Positions 53,752 through 64,000 of a DNA stretch of 64,000 nt are shown in pieces. Location of the stretch: assembly GCA_034670405.1 (NCBI GenBank), contig JAXDDX010000280.1, positions 1-64,000 on the forward strand. Direction: 5' to 3'. The notes below the pieces were generated by a model. It ran no database searches. It was not told the DNA's origin and worked only from the letters and a program-made list of their open reading frames with translations. Position 1 is the first letter of the stretch, and each line of letters starts with the position of its first letter. This DNA is from Hoplostethus atlanticus. Lineage: Eukaryota; Chordata; Actinopteri; Trachichthyiformes; Trachichthyidae. A program made the position numbers and the translations under genes.

Positions 53752-54963
53752 TTTATTGTTTGAGCAAGCAGGTGGTGAGTGACGTTTGTTCAATGGAATC
53801 CACTAGCAGAATACATAGCCCAAGAATGCATGACAGAAAAACAAGAAATAGGATTAACTGAGGGGGTTTTAAAAAGCAATTTATGTAACACTAATATTCA
53901 ATTTCCTGCCCTATAAATCAAAATTGAGCAATTACACAACGGCTGCCCAGGGAGGACATTCCCCACTGTTCATTCATCTACCGCCAACCATTAATGAACT
54001 GTTGATTCATAATGGTTTTCCATTTAATTGCAGCATAAACATGATTAACTACAACCATGACACTAAACAGACTCTCATCCTAGACAAACGTTTGGAAGGG
54101 ATACCGAGTCATTTTCTTCACCAGGCACATGTAACAACTCAGTAGAGTAAAAATGGCATCGTAGTATTGCTCACATGCTAGCAAGGGCTAGCGGCACCCA
54201 GTTGTTTCAATGAAGAAAAATACTAACGTGCCATTATTTGGTGTCTTTGAAGGGCAAATACTGAAACTTCTAACGGACACTAACAGACTAGAGTTTAAAA
54301 TGTCAAGCTGTCCCTTAAGACTATACCAACTTTTTAGGAAATAGGCCGGTTGGTCATTTTACCCTGTATAGGACGACAGGACTGGCAGAAAACATCCCTC
54401 TGGATTACTAAAAGATCCATCTTCTTGCGTTAGATAATGCTAGTTGCCTACAGGGCATTTAATGTACGGTGTGTTAACATGTTGTGCATAGGACACAGAC
54501 ATCTACCAGAGAGACACAAGAGATGATTTACTCCTATCAGAACATGTAAAAGGTAAGTTAACCAATGAGACCATTTCCCAAAAAGTCGATTGGCTGAGAC
54601 TGCAGCGGTACAAAATGGATGTCTCAAATTTAACTCCAACTCTTGCCTATAACACACACACACTGTGGTTTCATCTCAAATGACTTCATTTACAACATCC
54701 TCCCTCACTCTGCTGCCTTATCAAAGTAGAAAAAAAAGTGAGATGCACTAGTGTTGCATGGTGTGCACAAGATAAAAGGAGTGGATGCAACAGCTGAAGG
54801 AAAAACGCAACTAGAATCTCCTCTGACACACTCCATATAGAATCATGCCCAAAGAATAACATCCCAATAAATAAAATAATTTGTGTGTGTGTATCTGTTA
54901 TGTACTGTCCAGATAAAAACGTGGTCTACAAAAAAAACAGCAATCTCCAAGCTCTGTCCAGGC
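53752..54963 (-). other. elp3: probable elp3 3'UTR
   Basis: On the - strand the first convincing AATAAA (53752-53757, seen as TTTATT on the + strand) lies about 1.2 kb after the elp3 stop. No other gene lies between. Confidence 0.5.
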
Positions 54964-62633
<7,670 letters not shown>

Positions 62634-64000
62634 CTGCAGGGAAACACCGGCTGTCTCAGCGTTTTTTGTTGAGGTTTTGGGTTTTGTTTTGTTGTTTTCC
62701 TGATATAAATGATGCTGTTGCTGGTTTTTAATCATACATTTTCATGGAGTATCTTAGGAAGGGCTGTATGAATGAAATGTTACGGCTCATTAACCTGAAA
62801 TGTATCGCTAGCCTCACATTAAGGGTACAGTAATGTGCAATAAATAAAGCTAGGGGAACAGATATTTAAGTAACATGATTGTTTAATGCCAAATATCATT
62901 TATACATACTTGCCCGTGTCTTTTTTCCCTACTGAATCGTGTTACTTTTGCTGCTGCAACCCAATTTCCCCACATGGATGATTAAAGTTTCATCTCATCT
63001 TACAACACGTGCAGATTTGTGTGTAGTGAGTAGAGGTGATGCAGTAATTACATTTCCTTCTCTTCTTGTTTAAATGTACTCTCAAGACAGACATGGAAGT
63101 GAGGAAACAATACGACAGCATAACAGGAGCTGGGATTTAAACCCCGCTCACCTGCACAAAAGCAATAAAAGTCTGAGTAGATGGTACATTTCAGGACTAA
63201 TACAGTCCTGCAACCTCCACGTTGACATAGTGAGCTTTCCATAACCAAACTATTTTGGAAAGCCATTAAACATTACAGAGATATTATATAGATACTTTCA
63301 GAGCTTCAGCTAGTCTGAATTGGACTCCAAATGCTAGGTCCAGACTTGTTAGAGCAACTAATTGAAATCATAAAAACAATACGAGCGGCCAAATAGAGGC
63401 ACATCTCATCTCACTACGTTAGCCAGCTGTCATTTTCTCCATTCCAGACCATTACCACCCCTAACACCAGCTCATATGCCTTCTGATTCAGTATCTGTTG
63501 GCAATAATAACTATCAGTCCTTTACAGTCTACTGGCTGATTTACACCAATTACACAAGTTTATGCTCCAGAGAGGATGATCAGATTGTAAGAAATGAATC
63601 AATAAAAAGTCTATTATCTCAGCTGCCATGGTCTGATCAGAACCAGAGAGACATGTCCACTGGGCGCCACACACACACACCTTTTTTTTTTTTTTTAAAG
63701 ACACAAATTCATACAAACACAAAACTCTGCGTAAACAACATCGCACACAGACAAGCAAACACACAATGACTGTGATAAAGATAAGGGCTGTCCCCAAGTC
63801 AAAGCCAGTGTCGGTGTTGGTGTTGGTGCCAGCGCCCCCCCCCCCCCCCCGTCTCAAACTGATTAGCGGTCACCACAATTACTGGAATCGTGGCATCTTA
63901 ACGAACCCTGCAGATAGCACAGCAGGCAAACCTGGCAAACACCTCCTCACAATGACACGGTTACTGACGCACACGCCATCCCAGAAACACTGACAAACAA
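62634..64000 (-). other. elp3 intron running off the window
   Basis: I see none of the upstream elp3 exons here. It contains a C run of 16 at 63835-63850 and short CA patches. Confidence 0.7.

Overview
This is vertebrate nuclear DNA, almost certainly from a ray-finned fish. Genes are split by GT-AG introns, dinucleotide microsatellites are very dense, and several dispersed repeats have a teleost look. The encoded proteins match vertebrate families, including a pronociceptin whose nociceptin begins with Tyr, as I recall for ray-finned fish.

Layout. (1) 1-2.7 kb: no gene seen. (2) 2.7-14.9 kb, + strand: a znf395-type C2H2/C-clamp transcription factor, assembled here from eight coding exons (449 aa) plus a likely non-coding first exon. 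(3) 16.8-20.7 kb, - strand: pnoc (prepronociceptin), two coding exons, 261 aa, tail-to-tail with znf395. (4) 21-36 kb: a gene-poor stretch holding a decayed LINE reverse-transcriptase fragment, small inverted-repeat elements and a long GAT/GAG-rich array. (5) 36.1-43.5 kb, + strand: a PDIK1L/STK35-type protein kinase in three coding exons, with an unexplained one-base phase mismatch at its last junction. (6) 44.7-51.2 kb, + strand: a complete animal lipoxygenase gene, 14 coding exons and 668 aa, with TATA box, 5' non-coding exon and poly(A) signal. (7) 53.7 kb to the right edge, - strand: the 3' eight coding exons of elp3, the radical-SAM/acetyltransferase subunit of Elongator. Its 5' exons lie beyond the window.

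The order and orientation elp3 > pnoc > < znf395 matches the arrangement I recall for human 8p21. Here the kinase and lipoxygenase genes sit between elp3 and pnoc. The five genes are not an operon and have unrelated roles (transcription, neuropeptide signalling, phosphorylation, oxylipin synthesis, tRNA wobble modification).

I found no RNA genes, CRISPR arrays or evidence of a novel multi-gene system. The most interesting points are an additional FGGF-type peptide in pronociceptin, Ser at the stereo-determining position of the lipoxygenase, a splice acceptor fused to a CA microsatellite in znf395, the kinase phase mismatch, and a hairpin element in the lipoxygenase 3'UTR. All splice joins were made by eye from phase and consensus.
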